Source: Acinetobacter genomosp. 15BJ
GTDB lineage: Bacteria > Pseudomonadota > Gammaproteobacteria > Pseudomonadales > Moraxellaceae
Direction of reading: 5' to 3'
NCBI RefSeq assembly: GCF_000400715.1
Contig: NZ_KE007347.1
Coordinates: 877,680-941,679, forward strand
DNA length: 64,000 bases
Position 1 is the first letter of the stretch. Each line of letters opens with the position of its first letter. The position numbers were made by a program, and so were the translations under genes. The notes beneath the pieces were generated by a model. That model did not search any database, had not been told where the DNA came from, and saw only the letters and a program-made list of their open reading frames with translations. Of this stretch, positions 56,463-64,000 are shown piece by piece.

Positions 56463-56909
56463 TCAATCTTTATCCCGTATCCACATCCAGATCAATACTG
56501 CTGCCATACAGGAAATCAGTGGATAGACCACCCACGGATGCGGAATGGTCCAAATCATAATGCCCGCAGCAATACTCATACTCACGGTGGAGATATATTT
56601 TGCTTTCTTGGGAATACGTCGGTTTTCTTGCCATTCCTGAATAATCGGTCCAATCAGGCGATGGTTGAGGAACCATTGATGTAGCTTTTCGGAGCCTCTC
56701 GCTGCAAAGAACACCGCTAACAGGATAAAATCAACAGTTGGTAGCCCTGGGATAAAAATTCCAAGAATCCCTAAACCGATGCATAGCCAAGCCAGACAGA
56801 TAAACAGTAATCGCCACCATACTGAACGTGCTAACTTGCTTGCTGGCTGTGGTGCTGCTGATAAAGCATCTGTTTTCATTTCATGATCCATGCGATTAAT
56901 GTTCTCCAT
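56463..56909 (-). CDS. YbaN-like (DUF454) inner-membrane protein
   Basis: A 148-residue protein. LFICLAWLCIGLGILGIFIPGLPTVDFILLAVFFAARGSEKLHQW carries the DUF454 signature (LG-x-x-G-x-x-IP-LP-T-x-P/F), and NHRLIGPIIQEWQENRRIP is its conserved second block. Two further helices follow. Function unknown; ybaN-like genes often lie near heme and iron genes, as here directly after hemO. Confidence 0.88.
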   Translation of the reverse strand: MENINRMDHEMKTDALSAAPQPASKLARSVWWRLLFICLAWLCIGLGILGIFIPGLPTVDFILLAVFFAARGSEKLHQWFLNHRLIGPIIQEWQENRRIPKKAKYISTVSMSIAAGIMIWTIPHPWVVYPLISCMAAVLIWMWIRDKD

Positions 56910-56937
56910 ACTGAATAAGCTGTTACTGCCGCAACAC

Positions 56938-57537
56938 TTATTTCAAATCATCGAGCTGGATTAATGCTTTTCCAAAATAGCCAAAGGCATCTAGCGCACC
57001 TTGTACAACACGATCCTGTAGCACCTGATCAAAAGCAGCCTCATCAAGTGCTTCAACAAAGCGTTTCCATACTTTCGCCCGACCTTCTGGATAAGCTGCC
57101 AGATTTCGTGCTGCAAAGGTTTCGGAGAAACCTAACTGCTTCTGCGCTTGTTTAAACAGAAATGCGGCACCTAAAGTTGAACCTTCTGACACATAGATCC
57201 AACCTAGTGCTTCAGGTAATTTGACTTCTGCACTATGTAATGTCTGACCTGCGGGCTGAATACCCAAATCCTGCAAGTCATCAAAGGCTTGTTTAGAACG
57301 GCCACGAATTCCTAAATCGGGAATCAGTCCAGCCACCCCTTCTTGTTCGAAAAGATGCTCAATTTCCTGCTGGAAATAATATTGCGACAAGGTAAATTGG
57401 GCGTATTTCTCCTTGCTTGAAAATACATCTGCTTGCGCCATTAACTGGTGCATACGCTCATGTTCTGCTGCTGTTTCCTGCTTTAAACGCTGAGAAAGGC
57501 TATTGGCAATCATTTGCTCTGTTGCTGCGTTCATCAT
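56938..57537 (-). CDS. hemO: Heme oxygenase, biliverdin-producing
   Basis: A 199-residue helical protein. The heme-ligand His is in KQETAAEHERMHQLM (about residue 27), and GWIYVSEGSTLGAAFLFKQ is the distal helix with the flexible glycines that let oxygen bind. HemO opens the heme ring with oxygen and reductant to give biliverdin, CO and iron. It is the fourth complete gene of the leftward hemophilin locus, 32 bp after tonB. ATG 57537 and 57534 are both possible. Confidence 0.9.
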   Translation of the reverse strand: MMNAATEQMIANSLSQRLKQETAAEHERMHQLMAQADVFSSKEKYAQFTLSQYYFQQEIEHLFEQEGVAGLIPDLGIRGRSKQAFDDLQDLGIQPAGQTLHSAEVKLPEALGWIYVSEGSTLGAAFLFKQAQKQLGFSETFAARNLAAYPEGRAKVWKRFVEALDEAAFDQVLQDRVVQGALDAFGYFGKALIQLDDLK

Positions 57538-57569
57538 TATTCTCCTAGAAAAAGGATAGGACTCATCGG

Positions 57570-58490
57570 TTAACGACTCCGACTGAGTTTGAGTTGCACT
57601 GGGAAATCAACCACAACGGTCACTGCACGACCGTTGACTTTGTAAGGTTTGAATTTGGACTGGCGAGCAGCTTGTAAAACACGCTGATCTAGGCTGCTAA
57701 TGCCTGAACTTTGTTTTAATTGAATCTCGATAGGCTGACCGTTTTCATTGATACGTAGCCGTAATTCGACCACACGGTTTTGTTGTTTAAGTTCCCGATC
57801 ATCGTAAGCAAGCTTGCCAAAGCTCAATACATCAACACTATTGACTTGAACAGGTTCATCACGATCAACTTGGCTTTCTGGCGCACGAGCCAATTCCTGT
57901 TGTGTTGCTGCTGTATTTACACCACCCGATTGGGATTGAACCTGTCCTATTTGTTGTTTCGAATTTAGTGGATTGTCTGTCAATATCTGCGATGCTTGAT
58001 CCGATTGAGTCTCTTGTGTTGCTTTGCTTTCTGAAGGTTGAACCACTATTTCTGCTGTGGACTTCACTGCTAAAGTTTCAACTTTGTGGCTACTTTGTTG
58101 CTTTGGCACTTCATGCACAGCACTCTGACTAGCTATCACTTTTTGTTCTGTGTCTTCAGTATTGGATGGAGCAGCGCGAGTGCTTGTTTGTTTTTCTAAT
58201 GCGGATATTGTTGATGTTTGGGCAACTTCAACTTTTACTGTTGCTTGAGGAGATGCATGTTCCGAAGCGGATAAAGATACAAAATGGACTTTCAACGCAT
58301 TCACTTTAGGTGATGTTGCCAAAGTATAAGGTTCAATAAAATAACTTAGAGACCACACGCCAATTAGATGAAAAACCATGACCAAGGTCAAAATGATCGA
58401 CTTACGCTGTGAATGTGCAAAGACCCAAATAGATGGTGCTTTTGTACTAAAGTCATAGAGCGGATTTAGGAATTTTGATTTCATCGCCAA
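57570..58490 (-). CDS. tonB: TonB energy-transducing protein of the hemophilin locus
   Basis: A 306-residue protein. A single membrane helix (IILTLVMVFHLIGVWSLSYF, about 31-50), a long flexible Ser/Gln/Ala-rich periplasmic stretch in place of the usual Pro-rich spacer, and the C-terminal TonB domain VVELRLRINENGQPIEIQL with QAARQSKFKPYKVNG. Together with ExbBD it passes energy to TonB-dependent receptors. Its place beside hphR suggests it is dedicated to heme uptake. The gene starts 6 bp after the hsmA stop, so they are co-translated. Confidence 0.88.
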   Translation of the reverse strand: MAMKSKFLNPLYDFSTKAPSIWVFAHSQRKSIILTLVMVFHLIGVWSLSYFIEPYTLATSPKVNALKVHFVSLSASEHASPQATVKVEVAQTSTISALEKQTSTRAAPSNTEDTEQKVIASQSAVHEVPKQQSSHKVETLAVKSTAEIVVQPSESKATQETQSDQASQILTDNPLNSKQQIGQVQSQSGGVNTAATQQELARAPESQVDRDEPVQVNSVDVLSFGKLAYDDRELKQQNRVVELRLRINENGQPIEIQLKQSSGISSLDQRVLQAARQSKFKPYKVNGRAVTVVVDFPVQLKLSRSR

Positions 58491-58495
58491 CCCTC

Positions 58496-59986
58496 CTAAA
58501 AACGGTGCTCAAGTTTTAGGCTGACATTATGTTTGTCATAGGAATATAACCAATCCACATTGCTGTTATTACGGTTATAGCGATAAGTAAGATTTGGTGT
58601 TATGCCATAAAACTGGAAGCGCGGCATTTGAAGTACGAAGGTATAATTTTGTTCAAAATCATGACGTCGTGTACCAAATGTCGCGGTGTATTGATCGAAC
58701 TGACGCCAGCGATATGAACTGAATAAAGTGGTGTTTAATCCCACACTCCATGGTTTACTCAGACCTAAACGAACACCTTGTTGCTGATACGCAGCCATAT
58801 ATTTTTCTTGGGTATTATGATCAAGTACATCCAAGCCACCAAATAGCGTCCATTGCTCAGGCAAAATCTTCCAGAAAGTCAGCATGGCTGAACTTTCTTT
58901 CCCATCCAGCGTTTTATATTTTTGATAATTTAAATCTTTAACTTCAGCTTCAAGCTTGAGTGCCTTATCGGCAGAGATGAATCGCATCCATTCTGCACGG
59001 ACTCCCCATGCATTGTACAAACCATCATTGGCATAACGTTTATGCTCAAATAGTGGTGCAATTGTGATTTGATTTTTTAAATCAAAAAAACTATAGCCTG
59101 CATTGATATTGAGAGTGGATTCATTAAAGTCAGCATGATCGTCATAAGACTGTCCATAAGCCAAACCACGCAAGGAAACCCCATGATTGCCATAGAGAGA
59201 AAAGCGTTTCATTAGACTGGTTTCATAGTCCACACCTGTTGCAGACTCGGCTTTAGGACTACCACGGGTAATTTCTTGAATCGGAATCACATTGCCATTT
59301 TGGTCAATGCCATACAACATCCATGTTTTACTTTGCTCAGAAGAACTATTCAGATTGGTGGCATAGGTTGGGCCAATGGCCACACTGCCTTGCCATGAAT
59401 CACGCTGATCAAGTGCTTTGACAAACAGATTAACCGTTTGTTCTACCTCTGGCGGTATCACACTACGGTCACTCAACACCAGTTTATTCTGAATGGATGT
59501 AAAAAGGCGTGCTGCTTCTTTATTCTTCTGCTGTTCAAACAGCACGCGCGCTAACTCTAATTCACAAATAAGATTATTGGGTTGTTGGTTTAAACTGCTT
59601 TGAAATTTTTGCTCGGCTAATTTGAACTGCCCTTGGGCACGTGCCAATGCCCCTTCGGCAAAATCAGTTAAAGCCTGATCATAGTCTTTATATTGTTGAT
59701 AATGCTTTAAATAAACTGCAGCATTGCCCCATTGTTTTTGCATGACCGCCAAATATAAGGCCTTTGCGAGGTCATCTTGATTTTTTTCAACTTCAAATAC
59801 TTGACCATTAATCACAAGATTTGGTAGTTCATCGGTGCTGCGAATTGCCCCTTGTTGCTGTAGTTGATGCTGTTGTTGTAATAAATTCTGATCTAAGCTT
59901 TGATTCAGGCGAAGTTGAGTTTCATCATCTGCATAGAGCGATGAATTCGCCAATAAAACAAGACAGCACAGCAATGTTCTTTTCAT
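58496..59986 (-). CDS. hsmA: Slam-like outer-membrane exporter of hemophilin
   Basis: A 496-residue protein. Signal peptide MKRTLLCCLVLLANSSLYA. Residues about 60-190 are TPR-like helices (CELELARVLFEQQKNKEAARLF), and the remainder a 14-strand-type barrel (DUF560, surface lipoprotein assembly modifier family), with the end HNVSLKLEHRF. In A. baumannii this Slam protein moves the hemophore HphA across the outer membrane. It follows hphA after a perfect hairpin. Confidence 0.9.
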   Translation of the reverse strand: MKRTLLCCLVLLANSSLYADDETQLRLNQSLDQNLLQQQHQLQQQGAIRSTDELPNLVINGQVFEVEKNQDDLAKALYLAVMQKQWGNAAVYLKHYQQYKDYDQALTDFAEGALARAQGQFKLAEQKFQSSLNQQPNNLICELELARVLFEQQKNKEAARLFTSIQNKLVLSDRSVIPPEVEQTVNLFVKALDQRDSWQGSVAIGPTYATNLNSSSEQSKTWMLYGIDQNGNVIPIQEITRGSPKAESATGVDYETSLMKRFSLYGNHGVSLRGLAYGQSYDDHADFNESTLNINAGYSFFDLKNQITIAPLFEHKRYANDGLYNAWGVRAEWMRFISADKALKLEAEVKDLNYQKYKTLDGKESSAMLTFWKILPEQWTLFGGLDVLDHNTQEKYMAAYQQQGVRLGLSKPWSVGLNTTLFSSYRWRQFDQYTATFGTRRHDFEQNYTFVLQMPRFQFYGITPNLTYRYNRNNSNVDWLYSYDKHNVSLKLEHRF

Positions 59987-60030
59987 AAAAACCGCAAAAC
60001 AAAAATAAAATCATCAAGCCATAAACAAGA

Positions 60031-60060
60031 AAAAGGAATCTACAGCTGTAGATTCCTTTT
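60031..60060. terminator. Perfect palindrome between hphA and hsmA
   Basis: AAAAGGAATCTACAG and its exact complement meet with no loop, with T-runs at both ends. It is 7 bp past the hphA stop and 44 bp before the hsmA start. It probably stops part of the transcripts, giving more hemophore than exporter. Confidence 0.85.
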
Positions 60061-60067
60061 GCCACAA

Positions 60068-60859
60068 TTAGTTTTTCGCGCCACCAAATGCCGTGTTATA
60101 AGCGGCATTATTAAACTGAGCAATACCCGCTAAAGCAGCAGCATTTGCACCAAAGAAATGCCCTTGAACGACACCAGTGTTATTTACCCCAGCCGAACCA
60201 TTCGCGCTTGCTGCACCAGCAAATTGAGCCGTACCAGGATTAAATGCCACACCATTTAAGGTTAGGCTTGAAACCGCTGTTCCTGTTCCAGTTAAAGAGC
60301 CTTGTAAGGTACCAGAACCAAAGTTAGCAGTTAAATTACCACTTAACAGGTTGGTTGCTGAACCATTAATCCCTGCAACTGTATAAGTCGCCGTGCCAGA
60401 AGTTGGTACTGTAGTATTGGTATTGTCACCCGCATAATAAACGGTATGACTTGCGCTTGCAGGTGTATCACCCGCCTTCCACCATTCGCCGAAATAAACT
60501 TCCTGTGTACCCACCTGACCAAAATTAAAATTACCTAACGCACTATGTGAAGCCGGCATTGCTGATACAGGAATATGAGAGATATTAAAAGTCTTAGTAC
60601 CCACAGTGACATTGGTATTGCTAGTACCTTGTGCTGCAAATGCTTGCGCCAAGCCTTTTAATGAACTAAACCCCGTAAATGCGTTATATGGTGCACCTGC
60701 TGCCTGAACAGAAACGGCCGCAGCACCACCTGGATGATTCGCATTTGCCGCAGCACCAACCTTGATGTTTGCGTTATTACTTGAAGCACCTTCAATCGCT
60801 GCATGAGAGAACACAGCAGAACATGCAACAAGACCGATGAACAGTTGAGAGATTTTCAT
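60068..60859 (-). CDS. hphA: Hemophilin, secreted heme-binding protein
   Basis: A 263-residue protein. Signal peptide to about residue 20 (AVFSHA|AIEG). The mature part is Gly/Ala/Asn/Thr-rich. The N-terminal handle (about 20-150) holds HIPVSAMPASHSALGNF and VYFGEWWKAG; the C-terminal eight-strand beta-barrel (about 160-263) includes GSATNLLSGNLTANF and VVQGHFFGANAAALAG, like transferrin-binding-type barrels. Several His residues are available as heme ligands. It binds heme outside the cell and hands it to HphR. The length and neighbours match A. baumannii HphA. Confidence 0.92.
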   Translation of the reverse strand: MKISQLFIGLVACSAVFSHAAIEGASSNNANIKVGAAANANHPGGAAAVSVQAAGAPYNAFTGFSSLKGLAQAFAAQGTSNTNVTVGTKTFNISHIPVSAMPASHSALGNFNFGQVGTQEVYFGEWWKAGDTPASASHTVYYAGDNTNTTVPTSGTATYTVAGINGSATNLLSGNLTANFGSGTLQGSLTGTGTAVSSLTLNGVAFNPGTAQFAGAASANGSAGVNNTGVVQGHFFGANAAALAGIAQFNNAAYNTAFGGAKN

Positions 60860-60902
60860 TTATTGTTACTCCATTTTTCTAAAGCTAAGTTATTGTTTCA
60901 AT

Positions 60903-60926
60903 ATAGATAACGACATCGTTATCTAT
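60903..60926. promoter_or_regulatory. Inverted repeat upstream of hphA
   Basis: TAGATAACGA-ca-TCGTTATCTA, extended by one more pair at each end, is a perfect dyad 44 bp before the hphA start. It may be an operator, or a stem that stabilises the hphA mRNA. Confidence 0.55.
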
Positions 60927-60971
60927 TTAGTTATAGGAGCAGTCTGTTCGATAGAACCGCTCTTTCATTTT

Positions 60972-61003
60972 GTAAATAATAATCATTCAATCTCATTATT
61001 TAC
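60972..61003. promoter_or_regulatory. Second inverted repeat with a Fur-like core, after hphR
   Basis: GTAAATAAT and ATTATTTAC flank a 14-base loop, AATCATTCAATCTC, so the block contains AATAATCATT, a Fur-like half site. It is 47 bp after the hphR stop and about 110 bp before hphA; it could be a terminator or a Fur site for a separate hphA promoter. Confidence 0.45.
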
Positions 61004-61049
61004 GCCTATCTAATTCCGACTAATTTGAAAGTTGGAATTAAATTCTGTG

Positions 61050-64000
61050 TTAAAACTTGGTGGTCCAGCTGACTTTCAAAGTGCGGCCTGGTGCAGCCAT
61101 TGCACTTCGGGTTAAAGGATCAATATAAAACTGGTTTGAGAGGTTATTTCCAACAAACTCAACCGTGTTGTAGGTGTCGACTTGATAGCGTGCGTAGGCA
61201 TCAAAAAGCCAAGTATCATCCCAAGCGAGAGGCACATTGAGGTAATAGCCTTTATTGACACCCTCATCATTATTTTTACGTAACGGACTTTCGTAGCCTT
61301 TGTAGAAGGTTGCCCGAGCACCGAGTTCCAATCTTTCATCTAAAAAGCGGACACCAAACAAAGCATGTGCACTAAGTTCTGGTGTGGACATGGTGACTAA
61401 ATAACCATTGGGAAAACCATCATCAACGCAACGTTGGTACGCATCACGGAATTGAATGCCTTGATCTGTTTGTACTGTGCCGCTATTAATCATTTTATTA
61501 ATGGCGCTATTGCTGTCACAGACTTCATTCTTCAGGTTATAAGCCAAACTCAGATCGCTAAAGAATCCACCATTATCAAAACGGCTTTGTAATTCAAGAC
61601 CTGAAAGTTTTTGCTCATCCATATTGGTAAAAATCAGATTCTGATTTCGCTCAATCACATTTTTGGTTTTATTGTAGTAATACGCCAACTTAATATCGGC
61701 ATTACGTGCTGAGCTTAACCAGTTACGCATGTCATAGACATAACCGACTTCATAATTAAACGCGTGTTCGGGTTTAATCGATTGATACGGCATCATTGCT
61801 GAGAAACCGACGGTACTTTCAAATAAGCTAGGTAAACGATATTCCTCAGCATAACGAGCATAGATACGATTATTATCGGTCAAATGGATCGATGCACTGA
61901 GTTGAGGCGCCCAGCCACTATCTTTTACTTTTTGAACTGATTCAATTGGGACCTGTTCAATTACAGCAGGCTGAAAACCACTGCCAACAACCACATATTT
62001 TTGTCCTGAAGCATTCAGTTGATTTAATACATTATCAGCTAAATTCAAATGACCGTTTTCATCTGCTTTCCAACTCAATGTATTTTTCTGTGACCAAATT
62101 CGACTGTACAACGCGCTTTCTGATTCAGGTACGCTTTCTAAGCGACCATCCCAATCAGGATTACTGGCTGCATAATTTCGCGAAAATAAATCGATCATGC
62201 GTTGCTCAAAAGCAGTATAACTTTCAGGCTTGGTCTGATATTCAAAGCTGTATTCTTTAAGCTTACTTTTCTTGGTAAATAACGGGTTTAACGCAGGATC
62301 AACCCCATCTCTTATTGACTTATTCAAAAAATCATCAAAAGCCCAATAAGAACGATAACGCATGCCGGCATCAAAACTTAACCAAGAGGTTGGACGATAG
62401 TTAAAATTAAAATCAAAGGTTTTTTCTTCACGTCGACCTGCGCGAGGTAAAGCTTGATATAAAGAATAACTTGGGCCATATTCGCCATAAACATCGTCAG
62501 AAGTGAGCTTTTCTTTTAAGAAGCTTCCCCCCAAAGTTAAATCGAGCTGATGAGTTAATTGTGCTTTATTACTGATACTAATGCCTTGACGTCGGTTGTC
62601 AGAGTGACTAATTGCCGTATTGATAATACGATTATCACGGAAATCAATTGTGGTCGGCCACCCCCCTCGGGTGTAGGTCTGACTTTCTGTATCGGTCTGC
62701 CAAATATTGGTATAGAAATCGACCCAACGATTGCTCTCAGGTTTATATTTATATTCCAAGCTATAGGCTTTGGAACGAATGTCACTAAGCGGCCATTGCG
62801 GTACACCAATTTCAGGGGTTACCCCCCATTCAATTCGTGAGGGCATGATTTCACCAAATCTATTTTTGGTATCTCGATAAGTGAATTTCAGTGCTTGATC
62901 ATCAGTTGGTCGATAACCTGCCTTGAATAACCAAGACTCCATCTGGCTAGATGTATTCGGAACTTCATCACCCGGTTTATAGGAATAAGCAAAATAAGGA
63001 ATAAAATCGAGACTATTGCTTGGTTCTGCCCGTTTATAGTACCCAGAACCATGTGTTCCTGAAAAATAGTTGCCACGTTCCCTTACTGCATAAACAGCCA
63101 ATAAATCAAATTTATCTTGCTTCATTGCCAATGCAAGTCGACCGGCTAAATCATCTCCCGAGAAGTTGGAATTATCATTTTTAGTTCGATTCTTTTTATA
63201 AATATCGGGATCGTATTTTTTACCATCAATATCCATCCACGGCGTCGTATCATTATAGTTCTTGCCAATTTTACTCATGTCTGGCAATGAAGGATCAATG
63301 GAGTTGGTAGAGCCTTCTACTTTTAATTCTGCGCCAAAGGTTTTACCGGGACGAACGATATCATCTGCTTCTAAGGTCTTGACCACAACACCACCACCGA
63401 CTGAGGTTGTGGTATTCCGTTCAAGTGATGGGCCTTTAATGACTTCAATGCCCGCAATCAGATTGGGATCGATATAATTTCGGTTATTCACCCCATTGTA
63501 GCCACGCCATACTGCGATCGACTGTTCTGTTCCATCGATGGTCAGTGGCACTCGTCCAACACCTTGCACCCCGCGAACGCTCGGATCTAATGCTCCGCTA
63601 TTTCGAGCATCACCGCTATAAACACCAACCATACCTTGAAAGACATCAGCAGGATTGGTGCCTTTAAAGCGTTCAATATAATCTTTTCCTGCGTAGACTG
63701 AAGATCGATTGGCATCATAAACTCTGTTACTGCCTTGAGTATCACGATCTTCTTGTCCATAGACCACAAGCGGTGTCAAACGGACTGAAACTTCATCACC
63801 TTGCGCTGGGAGCGATGTTGTCTGATTTCCAGCCGTTACTGGTGCAAGTGATGACGGGTTGATATTTTTGACAGTCTTTTTCGCCAGTGTATAACCTTGT
63901 CCGACTTTCACTGCATGAAATGCTGAAGATGCTAAAATATGTTGAAAGCCTTGCTCTATGGCGTAGTTGCCTTGTAGACCTGCACTGTATTGTCCTTTTA
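61050..64000 (-). CDS. hphR: Hemophilin receptor, TonB-dependent with STN domain (5' end outside window)
   Basis: At least 983 codons; the frame runs open past an internal GTG to the window edge, so the start is not seen. The first visible residues (YSAGLQGNYAIEQGFQHILA) and GQGYTLAKK form part of an STN domain, which lets the receptor signal through an anti-sigma factor. TonB box about VRLTPLVVYGQED; plug with NPADVFQGMVGVYSGDARNS, TIDGTEQSIAVWRGYNGVNN and GGGVVVKTLEAD. The barrel ends GRTLKVSWTTKF. It should bind heme-loaded hemophilin and import heme. A FecI/FecR pair is expected just outside the window. Confidence 0.9.
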   Translation of the reverse strand, partial: KGQYSAGLQGNYAIEQGFQHILASSAFHAVKVGQGYTLAKKTVKNINPSSLAPVTAGNQTTSLPAQGDEVSVRLTPLVVYGQEDRDTQGSNRVYDANRSSVYAGKDYIERFKGTNPADVFQGMVGVYSGDARNSGALDPSVRGVQGVGRVPLTIDGTEQSIAVWRGYNGVNNRNYIDPNLIAGIEVIKGPSLERNTTTSVGGGVVVKTLEADDIVRPGKTFGAELKVEGSTNSIDPSLPDMSKIGKNYNDTTPWMDIDGKKYDPDIYKKNRTKNDNSNFSGDDLAGRLALAMKQDKFDLLAVYAVRERGNYFSGTHGSGYYKRAEPSNSLDFIPYFAYSYKPGDEVPNTSSQMESWLFKAGYRPTDDQALKFTYRDTKNRFGEIMPSRIEWGVTPEIGVPQWPLSDIRSKAYSLEYKYKPESNRWVDFYTNIWQTDTESQTYTRGGWPTTIDFRDNRIINTAISHSDNRRQGISISNKAQLTHQLDLTLGGSFLKEKLTSDDVYGEYGPSYSLYQALPRAGRREEKTFDFNFNYRPTSWLSFDAGMRYRSYWAFDDFLNKSIRDGVDPALNPLFTKKSKLKEYSFEYQTKPESYTAFEQRMIDLFSRNYAASNPDWDGRLESVPESESALYSRIWSQKNTLSWKADENGHLNLADNVLNQLNASGQKYVVVGSGFQPAVIEQVPIESVQKVKDSGWAPQLSASIHLTDNNRIYARYAEEYRLPSLFESTVGFSAMMPYQSIKPEHAFNYEVGYVYDMRNWLSSARNADIKLAYYYNKTKNVIERNQNLIFTNMDEQKLSGLELQSRFDNGGFFSDLSLAYNLKNEVCDSNSAINKMINSGTVQTDQGIQFRDAYQRCVDDGFPNGYLVTMSTPELSAHALFGVRFLDERLELGARATFYKGYESPLRKNNDEGVNKGYYLNVPLAWDDTWLFDAYARYQVDTYNTVEFVGNNLSNQFYIDPLTRSAMAAPGRTLKVSWTTKF

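Noticed and set aside
62559..62840. 93-codon rightward ORF inside the hphR gene
   Set aside because: Antisense shadow with no ribosome site and no homology I can see.

Overview
The window is AT-rich gammaproteobacterial DNA that reads as an Acinetobacter chromosome. The clearest markers are a hemophilin heme-acquisition locus (hemO, tonB, hsmA, hphA, hphR), a Zur-box-controlled zrlA-zigA pair, a single-polypeptide assimilatory nitrate reductase/flavoprotein, an AAHS-type transporter and an IS5-family transposase of the kind common in Acinetobacter. I cannot name the species from this sequence alone. No tRNA, rRNA or CRISPR array was seen.

Region 1 (about 1-10,000) is accessory and decayed. 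It holds the tail of a GNAT acetyltransferase, a transposase tail, a broken NACHT-type NTPase gene, a truncated IS5-family element, a ComEC-like metallo-beta-lactamase-fold protein, a C-terminal scrap of a DUF1302 outer-membrane protein, a 1698-residue RHS protein with a His/Cys C-terminal domain that looks like a clan CD cysteine peptidase, and a small jacalin-like lectin just upstream of the RHS gene. This looks like the remains of a defence and competition island.

Region 2 (10,050-20,600) is mostly core-like: a VF530-type DNA-binding protein, a TetR regulator paired with an MBL-fold hydrolase, an Rrf2 regulator followed by an NDH-2-like flavoprotein, a DUF1826 protein and the nitrate reductase fusion.

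Region 3 (21,000-46,900) is rich in iron uptake and small-molecule metabolism. It has a FecI-FecR-TonB receptor signalling set, two further TonB receptors in divergent orientation, a siderophore-interacting reductase, a TetR-isomerase-hydrolase-hydrolase-SnoaL cluster, a lipase-like lipoprotein, an amidohydrolase next to an isochorismatase-family hydrolase, an LrgAB pair with a divergent LysR regulator, a YghU-like GST, and a 503-residue orphan protein.

Region 4 (46,950-53,010) holds zinc and respiration genes: the zigA GTPase, the zrlA peptidase with a perfect 38-bp palindrome (Zur box) upstream, a membrane protein, a His-rich DUF2946-like protein and a CIO-type cytochrome bd operon ending in a 35-residue DUF2474-type subunit.

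Region 5 (53,365-64,000) holds an SRPBCC protein, an AAHS transporter gene broken by one in-frame TAA, a HAD nucleotidase, a YbaN-like protein, and the hemophilin cluster. That cluster is transcribed leftward and starts with a receptor gene cut by the right edge of the window. The receptor and hphA capture heme outside the cell, hsmA helps export the hemophore, TonB energises uptake and HemO opens the ring to release iron.
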